A DNA stretch of 64,000 nucleotides from Balanoglossus misakiensis (lineage: Eukaryota > Hemichordata): contig CM082579.2 in the NCBI GenBank assembly GCA_040954595.2, positions 4,092,001-4,156,000 of the forward strand, read 5' to 3'. A program made the translations under genes and the position numbers. The notes beneath the pieces were generated by a model. It worked only from the letters and a program-made list of their open reading frames with translations, did not search any database and was not told where the DNA came from. Shown one piece after another: positions 24,995-38,705 of the stretch (its first letter is position 1; every line of letters starts with the position of its first letter).

Positions 24995-25689
24995 AAAATA
25001 CAAACAGGCAGAATTATTTTGAAATAACAGACTCACTTGTTTTTCAAATTTTATTGCATTTTAACTGTTACCCCACACTAAAATTGAGACATTTGCAGAC
25101 GTATCCAAAATGCCAAACGGATTCAAAAGTGGACATAAAATGAAAGGCTTTGTCAGTATCCATGGTAACGGTGATGTCACATTCACCAGGAAATTTTCTA
25201 AGTGTTGGCTCTGCTCTTACAATTATCTGGGGAAAAGAACTATGATCCAGAAACTGAAAAATCAGAATTTACCTTTGGCAAAGTAAGGAGCATGTCGCTT
25301 TTATTCTGTGAGTGACGTACCATTTCCTTGTTCCCAAACTCTGACATTTGCTAATCTCTGATTTTCTTGGAGGCAAAACAGAGACTGCAGGTAAATTATT
25401 GAATTTCTCTAAGTTCACCCAGTCACTTCCTCAGCTGCTGCGTATAATAAGCCACAACAACTGACAAGATCTCGAACCATGTCAAAAAGTTGCACATTTG
25501 ATATTTTCAGTACTGAGTGCATTATAGTGACCCCCTTCCCTCTTGCTGGTGACGCAAATGCTGAATCCGTAATACATCTGAGTCAAAAATTAGCCGAGCT
25601 CAGCTGGGCAAGCTTGTAGCACAGTCCCTTTGTGGATCGAGGGACCATGCTTATAGTAGCTATACACATTGCCAAGCTGTCTCTATGAA

Positions 25690-25793
25690 CTGCTAGGGGG
25701 CATCAGTGTACAACAGAGAATAATAGGCCAACTAGAAAATGTGAAAGAGTCAAAATTTGACTCTGCTTTGTTCTCTGCTAGGGGGCATCAGTG
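25690..25793. repeat. degenerate 85-bp tandem duplication with CTCF-like cores
   Basis: CTGCTAGGGGGCATCAGTG occurs at 25690-25708 and again exactly 85 bases later at 25775-25793. The similarity continues downstream (both copies reach GTGAAAGA), so a unit of at least 57 bp was duplicated. TAGGGGGCA matches the CTCF core reasonably well. A perfect 17-base palindrome GAGTCAAAATTTGACTC (25747-25763) lies between the cores. Confidence 0.8.
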
Positions 25794-26241
25794 CTAAGCA
25801 CAGAACCAGCCAAGGGATGTGAAAGAAAGTTTGCCACACACTCCATGCTCAATTGCCTTTCCCAATTTAACCACAGATAACTTTTAAAATTTTATCAAAT
25901 CAATATAGAAGAAAATTGCAAGAACAGTAGCATACACCTTCTGTGTGTGCGTGCATGCCTGTGTGTATGTGTGTGTCTATGTAAACGCCTGAGTAAGATG
26001 TGTGAGAAATTTGGCTTTTTGACTGCACTGAAATTCAGAGGAAAATCAGCCGCAATTTATCATCTTAAATTATTGAAGAAAGAGTAGAATGACATAATTG
26101 CGTCATTACTAGCATAGAGACAGAACACAATAATTATGTATTATAGAGCAGAAATGCACTGACTGTGTGTTCTCGCAGGACGTACACTGCAGATCTCATT
26201 TCCAGTGTCCTCATTATGAATGCTGAAGTTATTAAGAACCA

Positions 26242-26379
26242 CCAATCAGCGGCTTCCTCGATGACATCATTGGTTTTGCATATAATCTAATGGAATGAAG
26301 CGTTTGCCGGGCGGTGAAAGTGGCTAGCTTGCAGCATGTCTGGTGAAAATGGCAAGGATGGCATATAACGCTGGCTGAG
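26242..26379 (+). promoter_or_regulatory. candidate isolated promoter with short first exon
   Basis: In 46 bases there are CCAATCAG (26242-26249), a CRE-like TGACATCA (26262-26269), ATTGGTT (26269-26275) and an octamer-like TTTGCAT running into GCATATAAT (26279-26287). About 90 bases downstream is a donor-like GTAAGG at 26380. The spacing is what a CCAAT/TATA promoter with a short first exon would show. An ATG in between opens only a ten-codon frame, so the transcript would be noncoding here. No downstream exon could be assigned. Confidence 0.25.
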
Positions 26380-28333
26380 GTAAGGCGCATTTATGAGTCC
26401 TGAGTTGCTTGTTTTCACTGTGATAATATGGGTAAATGGGAATGTTTAGGTCAGTGATAACATACAGTGGCTGTAACGCTGGATTTATATACAATCCTGA
26501 TAATATTGCTGTTCTAGATGTCAATTGGGAAGGTAGGATAGATGTGGATTTAACACATTACAAGGTGGCAGTTTGCTTTTCAGTGTATAGTGTACATGCA
26601 TCAAATACACAATACACTATTCCTGTTTTTTCTCACGGCTTTCCCACTGTTGGAACAGCTCAATATTAAAAGACACATCTGAGCTGAACGTGATAATGAA
26701 GGTGGAAATATTGACAGGGTCTGACAATTACTGAGATCAATGTGAGTGGGAGCACTTTTTATCCCGGTCGTGATGACTAATACATTTCCAGCCAGTCAAT
26801 GAAATGTTAATGCTCATACAGGTTTTTTTCTCTGCTGCAGTCTATATTTGCCAATGTTATCCTATATTACCAAGTGGAATGCGAATTTCTGCATATTTGA
26901 TATCTCTCGCAGTGACCCCCACACTGTATATTGTTACTAAAATAAAGAGGTCAGTCAGGGTCTAGTTAAGTGCCCAAGGCTGTTCAGAGCTGTTTTAGTT
27001 CTCGTTACCTTCAAAATCAATTGGCAAGAGCAATGTAAATATATGCTATAAATGTTCACCTATATTCCACCAAGGACTTTGAAAAAAGGTGTCAATTTTT
27101 TCAGTCATTTACATAATTTTGCCCGTTTAATTTTGATCTAATTTTAATAATTCAGCATTGTTTAATTAGTAGTTGTGAAAAGCCAGTCCAAACTGTCACA
27201 AAATTTATGCAGCCGATAATTTGTGAAAATTCTGAATTAGCAACGGCAGCGTGCATATTCAACGGATATTTCAATATATGCGTGTCCTTGCCTAGCCTCT
27301 GTGGTATGCCATCTGAGTGCGCAGTGCACTAGAGTGTGGCCTCCCTATGAAAGTTTCATGAGAACACTAAACGCAAGGGGTTTCATCTGCTCATGCAGTC
27401 AATGCCAACCTCACCTTCCTTAACGCATTATATCTGGATTTATCAGTCAGGTCTCTCAAAGGGGGCAATTCTGTTAGGTGTGTGGCCAGGAATCTTGATG
27501 AGTTTCACCTGAAAGGGGCGATTGTAGTGTGCAGTCTTGGAATAATAATGAGTCTGGTCTTGATGTCTGAGAGCTTGCCGAATCATATTCTATTCCACGT
27601 CTCCCTAAATTAGATTTGTCAACTGATATCCAAATATTTGTAGTATTCTTGGCTACCTTTAAAATGTATTCATTATCATGAACAGTGTGCTGCATGATAA
27701 ATATATACAGAACCGGCAATGGTGATTTAGGTTTTTATGAGTGCTTTAATTTTCAGCCCTTGAAATCTGCTCAATGCAGTGTCAACATTTCCATCAGCAG
27801 TATAAACGTGCACATGTACATCGCACCTACATCAGTGAATTACTATGAAGATAAAATATATACCCAGTCTTAATCAGAAATGTAGCTCTATGTCATGCCA
27901 ACTTTGCAGAAATATAATGATCCTCCTGTGGCAAGGCCACTGTATTTTTAACTCCCATATGTCATATGAATATGTACCGAAAGGAGTTCATTAAAATTTG
28001 TGCTTCTACCAGTTCTTAGGAAGCGTCATGGTAACCAGAAATGCCAAGTTTTTTTATAATCCCATATATTTGACAAGCAGATAATATCTGTGTCATTCCC
28101 AAATTTGCACTGTAGCTGTGCCCATTTAAAGGCCAAGTTGCCATCAACTTGATCATGGAAGTCTTTTTTTGGGGTGTGTATAGTAAGACTGTATCATTTT
28201 TCGACAGATATATCTTTCTTTGGAAAACAGGTAGTATGAGACACTTGCTGATTCTCTATTGACACCCGAGTCAAAATTTAATCCCCGAGTTTCCTCCTCC
28301 CTTCAGAAAAGCATTTTTTTCTTCAAGGCACCT

Positions 28334-28347
28334 GTTACCATGGCAAC
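28334..28347. promoter_or_regulatory. perfect RFX X-box motif
   Basis: GTTACCATGGCAAC fits the RFX consensus GTNRCC-N2-RGYAAC exactly. It lies in the gene desert, far from any identified start site. Confidence 0.5.
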
Positions 28348-31152
28348 ATATTAAAGAACTCTTACAAGATGTTACAGTTACAGACGAAAGCCCTAGGCTT
28401 TAATTTCCTTAGAAAGAAATTTTGTAGATTATTGAAAAAAAGAAGCTTGTAAGTTGATTAGAATTTTTTGCAATAACTCCTTGCCCAAAGACAGATACCG
28501 AAGGTAATGGGAATTTAACTGTATGCTGTATCAAAATGAAAAGATGTAGCAATATAACTTAAGTTTCTTCAACGTAGAACATTATGACCTAGTACAAATT
28601 GTAAATATTAGAAATAAAAAAAGAACAAAAATTTCTCTGATGAACCAAAAATCCTTGACTAACGTATCACATTAGGCGTATGAAGACCGCAGTATCAATC
28701 AGTTACTGTCTGTGAATTGAATAGTTTGTATTCAATAGAGCATGTAATCAGCTCACCTTGGCCCCCCACAATGCACGGATTGATCACTTGTGTGAAGCTT
28801 ACACGTACTTTATGTCAACTGGCTGCACTGTCAAGGAGATTTGTGCCTCATGAATATTAATGAAAATTTGCAAACACCTCCTCAAGGATTCGAGGACAAG
28901 CGTACGTGTCCAAAGATGCGTTTGAAGCGATGACGTAGTTTTGATCAAGTGTTTCTAGTTGTGACCAAGTTTATACAAAAAGGACCAGATATTTTGCAAA
29001 TAAATTATGAATTAATAAGCGAACATATCTGGCAGACAAAAACATGTCCCTTTATTTCATCACTTTTATAATTTGATATATGGATATCCTGGTTATATCT
29101 TGTATTCTCTCTGGGGGTTTTCCGGACTTTGTCACTCAGGTGGCACAGCAGTCAAATTTGAAAAAGAAATAAAAAGAAATTAAAGAGAAGGAACACTTTT
29201 ATACCCTCAAGTAGAAAGTCACTGTTTTTCGTCTCTTAAAAATCACCAGGAAAGATTTGTCTGAAATGATTGGTTCACAGTGTGATAAAAATGATTGATG
29301 TGATACAGTAAAGGTCTTTATGGCTCTGCATTGATTTGGCAATACTGTGTGTGTGGATATTGTGATTTGGCTCCCAGCCAGTCATGGTAGGTACGCCTGC
29401 AATAAAACAGTAGTCTAGAAAGAGTTAATGGTTTGTTTGCCATTACTGGAGTGTCTATTTATTTACACTGTGATGTCAACCATTTGATTAAAAGGCTTCA
29501 GAAAGATTGATGGCCAAGTTTAATGCTTTAATGGCATTTCACACTGTGGGCTTTTATGGCGCATTATGATCGGACAGGTGGTTTTTAGCCAATATGTGTG
29601 TCACAGTGACACCAAGGAATACATTGCTGTTTTAAACAGATTTTTGCAGTGATCATGCTTCTGAAAATGCCTCAGCAAAATATGCAACATTTATGTATTG
29701 AACACAAAATTGACTGTTATAAAAGCCGTGGTCATGAGCTCTGTACACAGGTTTCTCCCAGTATCATTGTCAAGAACAGGACAATAAAATAACACTTTCA
29801 GTCACTTCATGTGGGGCCTTTGTAACAACTAGTCAATACTCATTAATGTTTGTTTGAATAAAAAATATGCCATTTCCATTCCACAAAAAGATTTCCCTGT
29901 ACACCCTCAAGGTATGATTGGAAAAGCAATTTATCCGTCAATACGTTGGAGAAAAGAAATCTCAAGCCAATCTCAGTAAGGTACACATGCAGAACTATTG
30001 AAAGGGGTCTGTGGGAATCAAGTTGTTCCTGTGAATTGTTTTTTATTAGCCCATAAAATTTGAAACTCATTCTTAAATGTCAGAAAGCAAACCTAAAAAC
30101 AAAAAACAAATATAGCAGTTAATGTCAACAGTATTTCATCTGACAATATTGCCACGGTGTTAGAGTGATTTATGTTCTGAAAACGGCTCATGATACATGA
30201 TCATGACACAAGTCCTAGATGGTTGGAACAAGCCAATCAAGGGAGCCCTCTATAGTTGATTTTCTTCTGTATGCGACGCGACTGCACTACATCACCGTGA
30301 ATTGGTTGCTGGTGTCATCGCATCATCTGTATCAGTCTATTCGTGGAGGTGCCACAGAACATGAGACAGACTTCAAGTGCAAATCGACTGAACAGCTTCA
30401 AGCCATCTTGACATTCTCTTAGTCATATTAAAGCAAAGTGTTTACTGACTTTATTTTCAGTCTTCAGGAAAGACACTCTCCTCACTTGGAATTATCGCTG
30501 AAGTTATCCGGCCTACATCTGAGGGTGCCATTGTAGGTGTCTCTTGGGCTTAGCGAGCGTTTGTAATCTGTCTTTGTGGTCATCTGACTGTCTGTATAAA
30601 GCACTGTGTCTTACCATCAATGGAAGGGAAGTCAATGTTCTCCACCAATGAACTCTCAGGTTTTATCTGAAGTATGTGGGCTTTATACACACAGATAAAA
30701 CAAAACACAAAAAATCCAACGAAAAAAAAGTATTGATCCTGATGTAAGACACTGGCAGGTATGCCAGTGTGAAAATATATAATACATTTAATATATATAA
30801 TACATATATAGTATATTCAAATACTCAATCGTACTTGATTTATTCTCTATGTGTACAGAGAAGAGAATTTACAAGAAGACCAGTAGCCCACCCACTGACA
30901 CTTTAAAGCTGTTACGCCTGTGAATTTATCAGCTAGTTTATAGGTGCTTAGGAAGAACACAATGACTGCTTGAATTCGTTCAAAGGGACGATCAAACAGT
31001 CTACTTATGTAACAACCTGCTCAGTGATATAAATAGAAGTTGCCCTGAGAGCCATTTTCAACTTTGAATGTTAATTGTACTCAGGCTGACGTTTCTACAT
31101 CGGGAAAAATATTAGAAGCTGATGCTTCTGATTTTTTTTACACGGTTGTGTT

Positions 31153-31219
31153 CAGTCTGATTGAAATCAGCAGTATCAGAAGATGGGGGATATCTCTACA
31201 GCTGATTTCAATCAGATTG
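31153..31219. repeat. long-stem hairpin, precursor-microRNA-like
   Basis: TCTGATTGAAATCAGC (31156-31171) is perfectly complementary to GCTGATTTCAATCAGA (31201-31216). In RNA the stem extends by one G-U and two further pairs to 31153/31219. The 29-base loop can itself fold (AGAT and ATCT). Total size is about 67 nt. It may be a small-RNA precursor or a foldback repeat; no known mature microRNA was recognised. Confidence 0.6.
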
Positions 31220-31898
31220 CACTTTATCTTGTCTATCGACCGCATTTTCTTGCCCTGTTCATTAAAATTTCCACTGTTTAGCTCAGCAACACAGACGGTG
31301 TGTGCTTGTGTGTGTGTTCAATTAATACCTTTAATTGATAATCCTGGGCTTAATTCATTTGTTCACAGTAATACCCTTGGCTAGACACATACAAGGCTGA
31401 GTTCACAAATCAAATACTTGAGCTTTTAGCGAGTAAAACAATTAGCAACAAACTGCAGTTGCAGTTGACAGAATTAGCAGAGACTTTGATCACAGCCAGT
31501 TTGCAGAGTGCTGGCCTGGGCATACCTGCAGCATCACAAGTTTTAATGACTTGGTCGGGTAGACTTTAAACCAATTTCCATATATCTTTCAACAGCCAAA
31601 CAATTGTTGCCCTCGGCAGCAAATAACTGTCAGGCCTTGGCATAACAAACAATAATCAGGGGCCATTTACCATGCTCTTGTTTATTTTTGTACATCCAGC
31701 TTTTTATTAACACATTGAATTAATCTTTTTTGCCTTCACAAGCCAAGCGAAAGAGTGCGGCCTTCTGACTAGATTAAGACAGCGTGGACTGACATGTCCC
31801 ATTTGCCAGGGACGCGAAAAGTAAAATGATCTTGCCGTTAAATTAAGGTAGTATGTGCCTCAGAAACAGATTTACTAAACGCAAACTACCTTAATACA

Positions 31899-31985
31899 CC
31901 CCTTTCACCACCATGGTTCAGTCCCAACCCATTGTTTTCTATGGTAAGGTTGGACCTCTAAAGAGGGAACTGGGGGTGAAAGGCT
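31899..31985. mobile_element. miniature palindromic element (MITE-like), copy 2
   Basis: The ends CCTTTCACC (31901-31909) and GGTGAAAGG (31975-31983) are perfect inverted repeats, and similarity continues inward. The element is about 85 bp with no coding capacity. A diverged copy lies at 17252-17331 in the USP38 3' UTR. Short length, inverted ends and dispersed copies fit a nonautonomous DNA element; the transposase family is not determined. Confidence 0.6.
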
Positions 31986-34900
31986 TAGGGTTAACCCATA
32001 ACGCTTTAACCTCATGAGTTTGGTTGGACCACATTATTTTTTATCCGCAGTTGGAAATGTTACAAGCAAATAGCATGGAGGGATGTTATTAAAAAAACAT
32101 TTGACCTTATTAACGGTGCATAGCTCTGGGAAAAAAATATCTTTCTTTTACAAAAAAATAACATGCTCACTGCGTTCAAACGATAAACATGACAAATCAA
32201 TTACCAGGGATCACCTACCTGCCAAAAGACCAGACATACAAGATTTATTCGTCTACGCCGGTAATCAAGATTTCCAGCGATGGGATCTGAATGGACCTGG
32301 ATAAACAAAGGCATATTTCTTGAGTTGCTAAGCTTTAAAAGTATGCCAGTGGAGTGGTTCAACAGGGGGTTGAGAAGTTGCAGAGAGAAAAATCGCCATT
32401 TTAATTCACAAGCAAATTACCTTTCAAGATTCCAGAGTTGATTTGCAGCCTTCGTGAATACTTGATGAGATAATGAATTCTGGCATGGAATACCGGTGGT
32501 AACACGCTGTGAATGTTGACAATGTTTACCGGTTAATTTTCATCAAATAGTTTACAAGGTGACATTGATTGAAATTGACACAACTTCTAACAATGTGCTT
32601 TGTTCATATATAATTACGACTATAAGCATAATTCCGGAGTTAACTAAGTAGCAAAATGGTCTGTAAGATAAAATGTTTTCTTATAATTAAATCATGGAGT
32701 AAAACATGTAATTTACACACCACACTTGCTTCTTAATCGTCCCACATCATCATCATCAAGACCCATGGATGCGAGAGAAAAAAGATCAGCTGCCGTAAAA
32801 GGGCGCATCGTTTACGACGATGTTATATCAGAGCACATTTAATATTTAGCTCGAAATGTAGGCTCTTTCCGGACATTGAGAGGCTAGCAATGACAAAGGA
32901 CGACCTCTTTGAGGTCAAATCGTGTGAAAGACAGGGTGCTTGTGTGTATACACTGAAATAATCTTGATCAGGAACCCAACCCGGGCTGACCTTACCGTTG
33001 GTGTCATGTCAGGTCATTGAACCCTGCATGCGGAGGGTGGCATCATTTCCGACACATCAGAGATAACTCAAAAAGTGTTTGGGAAAGAATGAAATCGTGA
33101 ATTCAAATATTGTGAAAGCGCTGAAATGATTCTCTTTACTGTTTTTATTGGGAGTTTCCTGTTTACTCCAGGAGGGGAGGCTATCCTAAGGCCTAGGCCT
33201 GCATGTTTCTGTGAAGACTTCAATGTTGTGAAAATTGTGTCAGTTTAGACGACTTCATTTCCAGTCGATGGAAGATTGCCGCCGTAAAACCACTTAACTA
33301 TGAAATCTTTTTGTCAAAATGCGAAAAAACCCTGTAAATCAAACGTCACTATACTCTAATCAAAGCGCATTGGCATCGAAAATTTATCATGCCAATTGAC
33401 CTGGAATGACCTCCCTTACCTGACCAATTGACGTCATCACCAGTCAAGTCCTGCCACCACAACCATTTTTTATATAATTGACACGCCCCTATTATACTAT
33501 TAAGTGACCATTTACCAACAACTGACCGCCAAGATCCTTTTATGTCATAATCTCTTATGGTCTCCTCCGGGGCACACCTAAGAATGACCGTACCCAGGGG
33601 GGTTCAAACCAAGACTGCGGTCAATCAGTTTCAAATTAGTATTTGTACATATTTGCTCTGAAAAACCCTACATACGTCAAGAGGAAACGCAAAAACGTCG
33701 TGTGGACACTCATGTGGTCAATGCTCCCGGGTTCCTGTAACAGGTACCATACTTGAAACCGTTATTTCCCAACCGATTTCATCATTTTTATGTGGTTTAT
33801 CGCTGTACTTTAATATTATAGACCTAAGCTTATTTGCGTAAGCCATGAATAATGAACGTGATGAAAAGTTCACTGGTACGTAGTAACACTTGAAGACTTT
33901 AGACTCCATATGTCGAAAATGGCAAACAAGCTAAAAATGTTGGTTTGTACCAGCATCTTTCCAAAGAACATTTCTTTATTTTAAGAAGTTTTTCGCTTCC
34001 CACAAATAAGTTTTGAACAAAACATTGAAACATTAAATGCATTGCTTCAGTCCGGTTAAAGTTGTTTTAAAACTGTTTAAAATCCACAGTAAATCTTAAT
34101 ATTTTTAAATACACGATTACGACACTTGGCGATTGGATGTGAAATAGTTCGTGGAGTCAACAGTAAACAAACACATAACCTCATCAAGGTCATTTAAACG
34201 TGTAATGATCCCTGTGGAGATTAATAATAGAATTTACACCCTCGAACGGCACTGCTGTGAACAGTTTATAGTAGTAATAAAATATGTGTGACTTGATCGA
34301 GCACGCACCCAGAACTGTCCAAAGAGGAGCCCGGCTGTCTTTAAACCCCTTGGTGGGGCTTCGTCGAATTCCGACCAACAACACTTTCCCACACATTTAT
34401 CGCGTATACCCAAAACAAAGATAACTGCTTATCGTGTTGCCATGCCAACGTGGCAATAAAACTCCCGATCCTCGTGCAGTTTATCATCACTATAAAACAC
34501 AGAGGGGCCCCTGGAGTATGGGCCATAGCCATATGCGCGGGATACAGCTGGGATTTCCCATTTCATTTCAAATTGCAGGAAATATAAGTATTTTGAGAGA
34601 GGACTGGGGAAAATATTCCCCCATGCAGATTGCAGGGTGGTGTTATTGAACCGATGTCGTCGTTGTTTTCAGGTCAAAGTCTTCGATTTCAGCTGTGCTA
34701 TAGCCTTATCTCAAAGTACAAGTTAATACCACATGTTTGCCGGCTGGGGTACACTTAAAACACTTCACCTCTGTTAACCCGGCAAATGTGTGTGAATTCC
34801 CTCATATTTAATAGGAGCGACTTGTAAACAGTGGCTCGGCGCACAGTCACATAGGTGTCCCCTTCAAAACTATTGTCCTACATTTGAGAGAAGATGCGGT

Positions 34901-36015
34901 TTCCAAACAAATTCGGTTTCATATGCGCACATTCAGTAACTCGGTCAATTCCCAGTTGACGTTGACCGGTGTTATGTGGATACCAATCTGTATACGTAGA
35001 AACTCAAACAGCTGAACGAAAGAAACCACATGTCCGAAGAAATTAAAGTTGACGCTTCGTCTTACTTCCCCGTGGACCAGCTCTCTTCTGAAATGATTGC
35101 GTAATACAGTAATTGCAGGGACCGTTATAACTTCTTATCAAAGTTGGATGGCAATTTGCAAGTTCAAGGGAAATCACACATTCTCCATCGGAGACGACGA
35201 CTCATCTCATATTATGGGTCTGGTTTATGACTCGCATGTAAACATAGACTGACTCTAATCTTATCATACAGCACGAAATACCCGTTGCTATGATATCACG
35301 GTGACTTCTGACCCCAATTTGTGAAGCTGGTACGTACACCCTGGGAACTCTCGCTGTATAAGTTATGAGCTTCCGAGCCATATAATAATAACCATTCTAG
35401 ATTTCTCAGTTGTGCTTAACCTACCCGATACAAAATAACAACTGCACATATCATTTCATAAACATTTTATTTCTGCCAGATGTTTGGTGTATTTGAATAT
35501 GAACATTTTTGAAAAATTATCGGCCAAAAGACCCTCCTCTGTCAGTTACATGCGCCACGTTTATATCGTTTATGTTTACTTTTCCTTGCTTGGATTCAAA
35601 CACTGCCGCTCCACTGACAGATAACATGGCTATATTTATATCTGGATACTGTTGACTATATATCGCTTTGTAGATAATAGTAACCGGCGCTATTGAAATT
35701 GAACTTTTAGGCCTAACCTTTCATTAAGAAATATACCATGGAGTTCGCGTCGCTCTTCTCAGGGTGGGAGATTCAAAGACTAGGTGAGGGCCGACGGCAA
35801 TTTTCTCCCTGTGAAACTTACCGTACGATCGATTTGGATGGCTCATCTTGGAAACATTTTACATGCCATGTGAGGATTTCTTGACTTACCATTGTTTGCC
35901 TATGTGGTGACCTCCCTTTACGACCTTGGCAAGAGGAACTGATTGTTTGATTTGGATTTTAGAGCACGATCGAAGTATAAATTTGCTGGTCAGGCCTCCA
36001 CCAATGTTTGAATCG

Positions 36016-36119
<104 letters not shown>

Positions 36120-38540
36120 CCAGGTACGCTATGTCCAGCAATAGCAAGACACTCCGACTTTTTCTGTGGTAACCATAGTAAAGCTCAATAAAGTACGTTT
36201 CAGTGACACCATGAGTAAGCTATTTTTTCAATGACGATGGAGTATTGAAGCTTTCTGGAAAAGCTGGGCTTCTCGACCGGAACAGAATCTGACCAAACAA
36301 ATTCAGTTGAAGTCGTTAATACTTTTTGATCCAGTAACAGCAGTGATGGTCTCAAAATCGGTTGCGTCAGAAACGTTTTGAATACTTATAATACTGTTTT
36401 TTTATCATAATTCTATAATTCTAATCCAAACAGATATTTTTGTTCGGTGATACGTATATACAATGAAAGTCGACTGTCAATTTTAGCCGTCGCACGCCAA
36501 TTTGTTAGGCAAACGAAAATGTCGACCTACAAGTAACACTTGATTGACAGTGTCTTAATGGACAACGCGGGGCCTTGTCAAAAGACGCCGTGTGACCCTA
36601 GCAAGCTTCGGTCAGGGCCAGCACGGCAAATATAAATACACATTGTATGGAGGCATTGAGAAGGTGCAACCGATACCTTTACGTCGTACACTCTCTAACA
36701 CGTCGAAGGACACGCCGGGTTTGTGGGCAGCACACGGCAACCGATATCGCTTTGTTTTTGAACTCCCGCTAAACAGTACCGAAAGAAGTGACATGCTGGG
36801 CAGTTTCGGTTGGGAAAACTAAATAGAGGATTACTTTAGCACCAGAGAGGGAAGAGACCGAGTCCCTTTCAACTGTACAACAGCTGGACTTTCCAAGGTA
36901 ACACGCTCAGGTCACGGAATCATTCGTAGCGGCAGATAAAATAATCCTATCCGATGTGGCACCCATAGTAATGACAGCCAACCAAGGTCACACGGGTTGC
37001 GAAATCGCTCTTTATCATACCGACTGATTTCAGACACGTTGAGAAGTCGATATGCCGGTGGTTTTCAGTTGAAAGGTTTGGTATTTTTTACTTCTCCATC
37101 AGTCTGTCTGTCTGTCAGTTTTGCCTAATTGATTTAAAAGTTCTTTTTGTTGTGGCTGGGGTCAGTGATTTATATACGGTGGCTGGCTGTCTACTTTGAG
37201 AAACCTTTGTGCGTGTGCCGTCTTGTACTTTATGGCAACGCACGCGCAAAAACGTCTTGTGATCTTCACTGGATCTGGTACTTTAACATGGAAACCAAGT
37301 TTTGCTCGTGGAAACAACCATAGACCATAGACTCTAGGGTCTATGAAACAACGTTGCTTTCCATAGGAGCAGTCGAACTGACACCGGTATCCCCGGCTTT
37401 GATCAGCTGTCTGGAACCTGGCTTGAATTCCATTGTACCTTGCGTCTTTAGGGTAACTTAGCAATGTGATTAATCATATTTAGGCCATAGCACATCACAT
37501 ACGGAGGCCTATGCATGCCCCCACAGTCTCACAGACACAACACACTCCACAAACCACATACCGAGCTATATCGGTTCACTAAATGCAGTTGGTGACCTGG
37601 GCTTGGTCCGCCTTGTGCCGGGTTTACCTGTCGTGAGATTATATACTCCTTTTGTCCACCAAGGGATGAAGTCTAACTTCTCTAACATTATTTGGAGTTA
37701 TTTTAGATTCTGTTGATAACTTATTTCGCTTGCTGTGCTCACCCCCTCCCCAACCCCCACCAATCGCGAGGTAAACTGTGCCAGTTACCAGTGTAGCGCG
37801 AACTCGGTGTCCGATTGACCCAAATCTCCAGATGGGTGGGGGTAACCCAGAAACAGTAGTAGTAAACAGGAAGAGTCGTAAATTATGGAACCATGAACTT
37901 GGCTTGGACTTGACTTGGCAACATTATTCCGTCATCCCTCTTGTGAGCAGCCCTGAACACCCCACTGGTTACACTGTAATCAATTTTCAGTTTGGTCACG
38001 GTCAATATAGAGTGACCGTGCCCACGATGACGGTTGCGTTGACCATGACAAACACCACGGTCACAGGCAATAATGCACACATGGCTCGCCAACCTTGTTA
38101 TTGTCCCGGCTGTCCCACATGAGAATGTACACTTCAATGTAGGAATCAACATAGCCGTATGATAAGCATGGTGTTTATTTAACACCTTTGTCTGTTGGAA
38201 AGTAATTAGCACATCGTCAACGCAAGTTATCATGCTGATATGTAAATATAGTTTTATAACACTCCTATAAGATCATAAAATTGCAAATCCCAATAATAGC
38301 CCTACAGTTACATGTACTTTGTTGAGGTAAACTGTTGTAACGACGTTGAGTCGATTTGATAGTACATTTTATGCCACTTTTTAAAAGTCGATGAAGTCTA
38401 AAAATAAATTCTGAATCCGAGTATACTGTCAACCTCATTCCAATCCCAATGACGCGGAACGCATATTTGCTTGTGCATTTTTTACCCCGTTGCCATTGTA
38501 TTGGTAAATTGGGTATCACAACGTTGATCCAGAACGGAAT

Positions 38541-38554
38541 GGGGGGGGGGGGGG
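38541..38554 (+). repeat. poly-G tract (14 G)
   Basis: Homopolymer run of 14 G. Exact lengths of such runs are often uncertain in assemblies. Confidence 0.9.
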
Positions 38555-38705
38555 TCACTCAAACCATAGCATTTACTTGGAGAAAATTGGAATCTTTTGA
38601 GCCGAATCTTTTGCAGCCCGTCTTTCTAATTCCGATTCTTGCCAGTAAGCTCGTCGTGGGGGTCCTGGCGTTGCTACTGAAGACCGTCACGGCGTTCTGT
38701 ATTAC

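Larger units (their letters stand above)
18311..26220. other. gene desert, part 1 (USP38 side)
   Basis: AT-rich, strongly CpG-poor sequence. Open frames are short, lack domains and do not join by splice sites. Items seen are X-box-like motifs (22620-22633, 22751-22764, 24376-24389, 25156-25169), a small hairpin (24957-24994), an 85-bp tandem duplication with CTCF-like cores (25690-25793) and a TG-rich tract around 25940-25985. A GCGCCACCTAGAG sequence at about 18440-18452 also loosely resembles a CTCF core. Long introns of an untraced transcript cannot be excluded. Confidence 0.6.

Noticed and set aside
31216-31240. ATTGCAC next to the 31.2-kb hairpin, the seed of the miR-25/92 family
   Set aside because: The following bases do not match the family and do not pair with the opposite side as a miR-92 precursor would; a seven-base seed match is expected by chance.
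31841-31860. TAAGGTAGTATGTGCC resembling let-7
   Set aside because: Seed differs from let-7 (TGAGGTAG) and no precursor-like complementary arm was found nearby.
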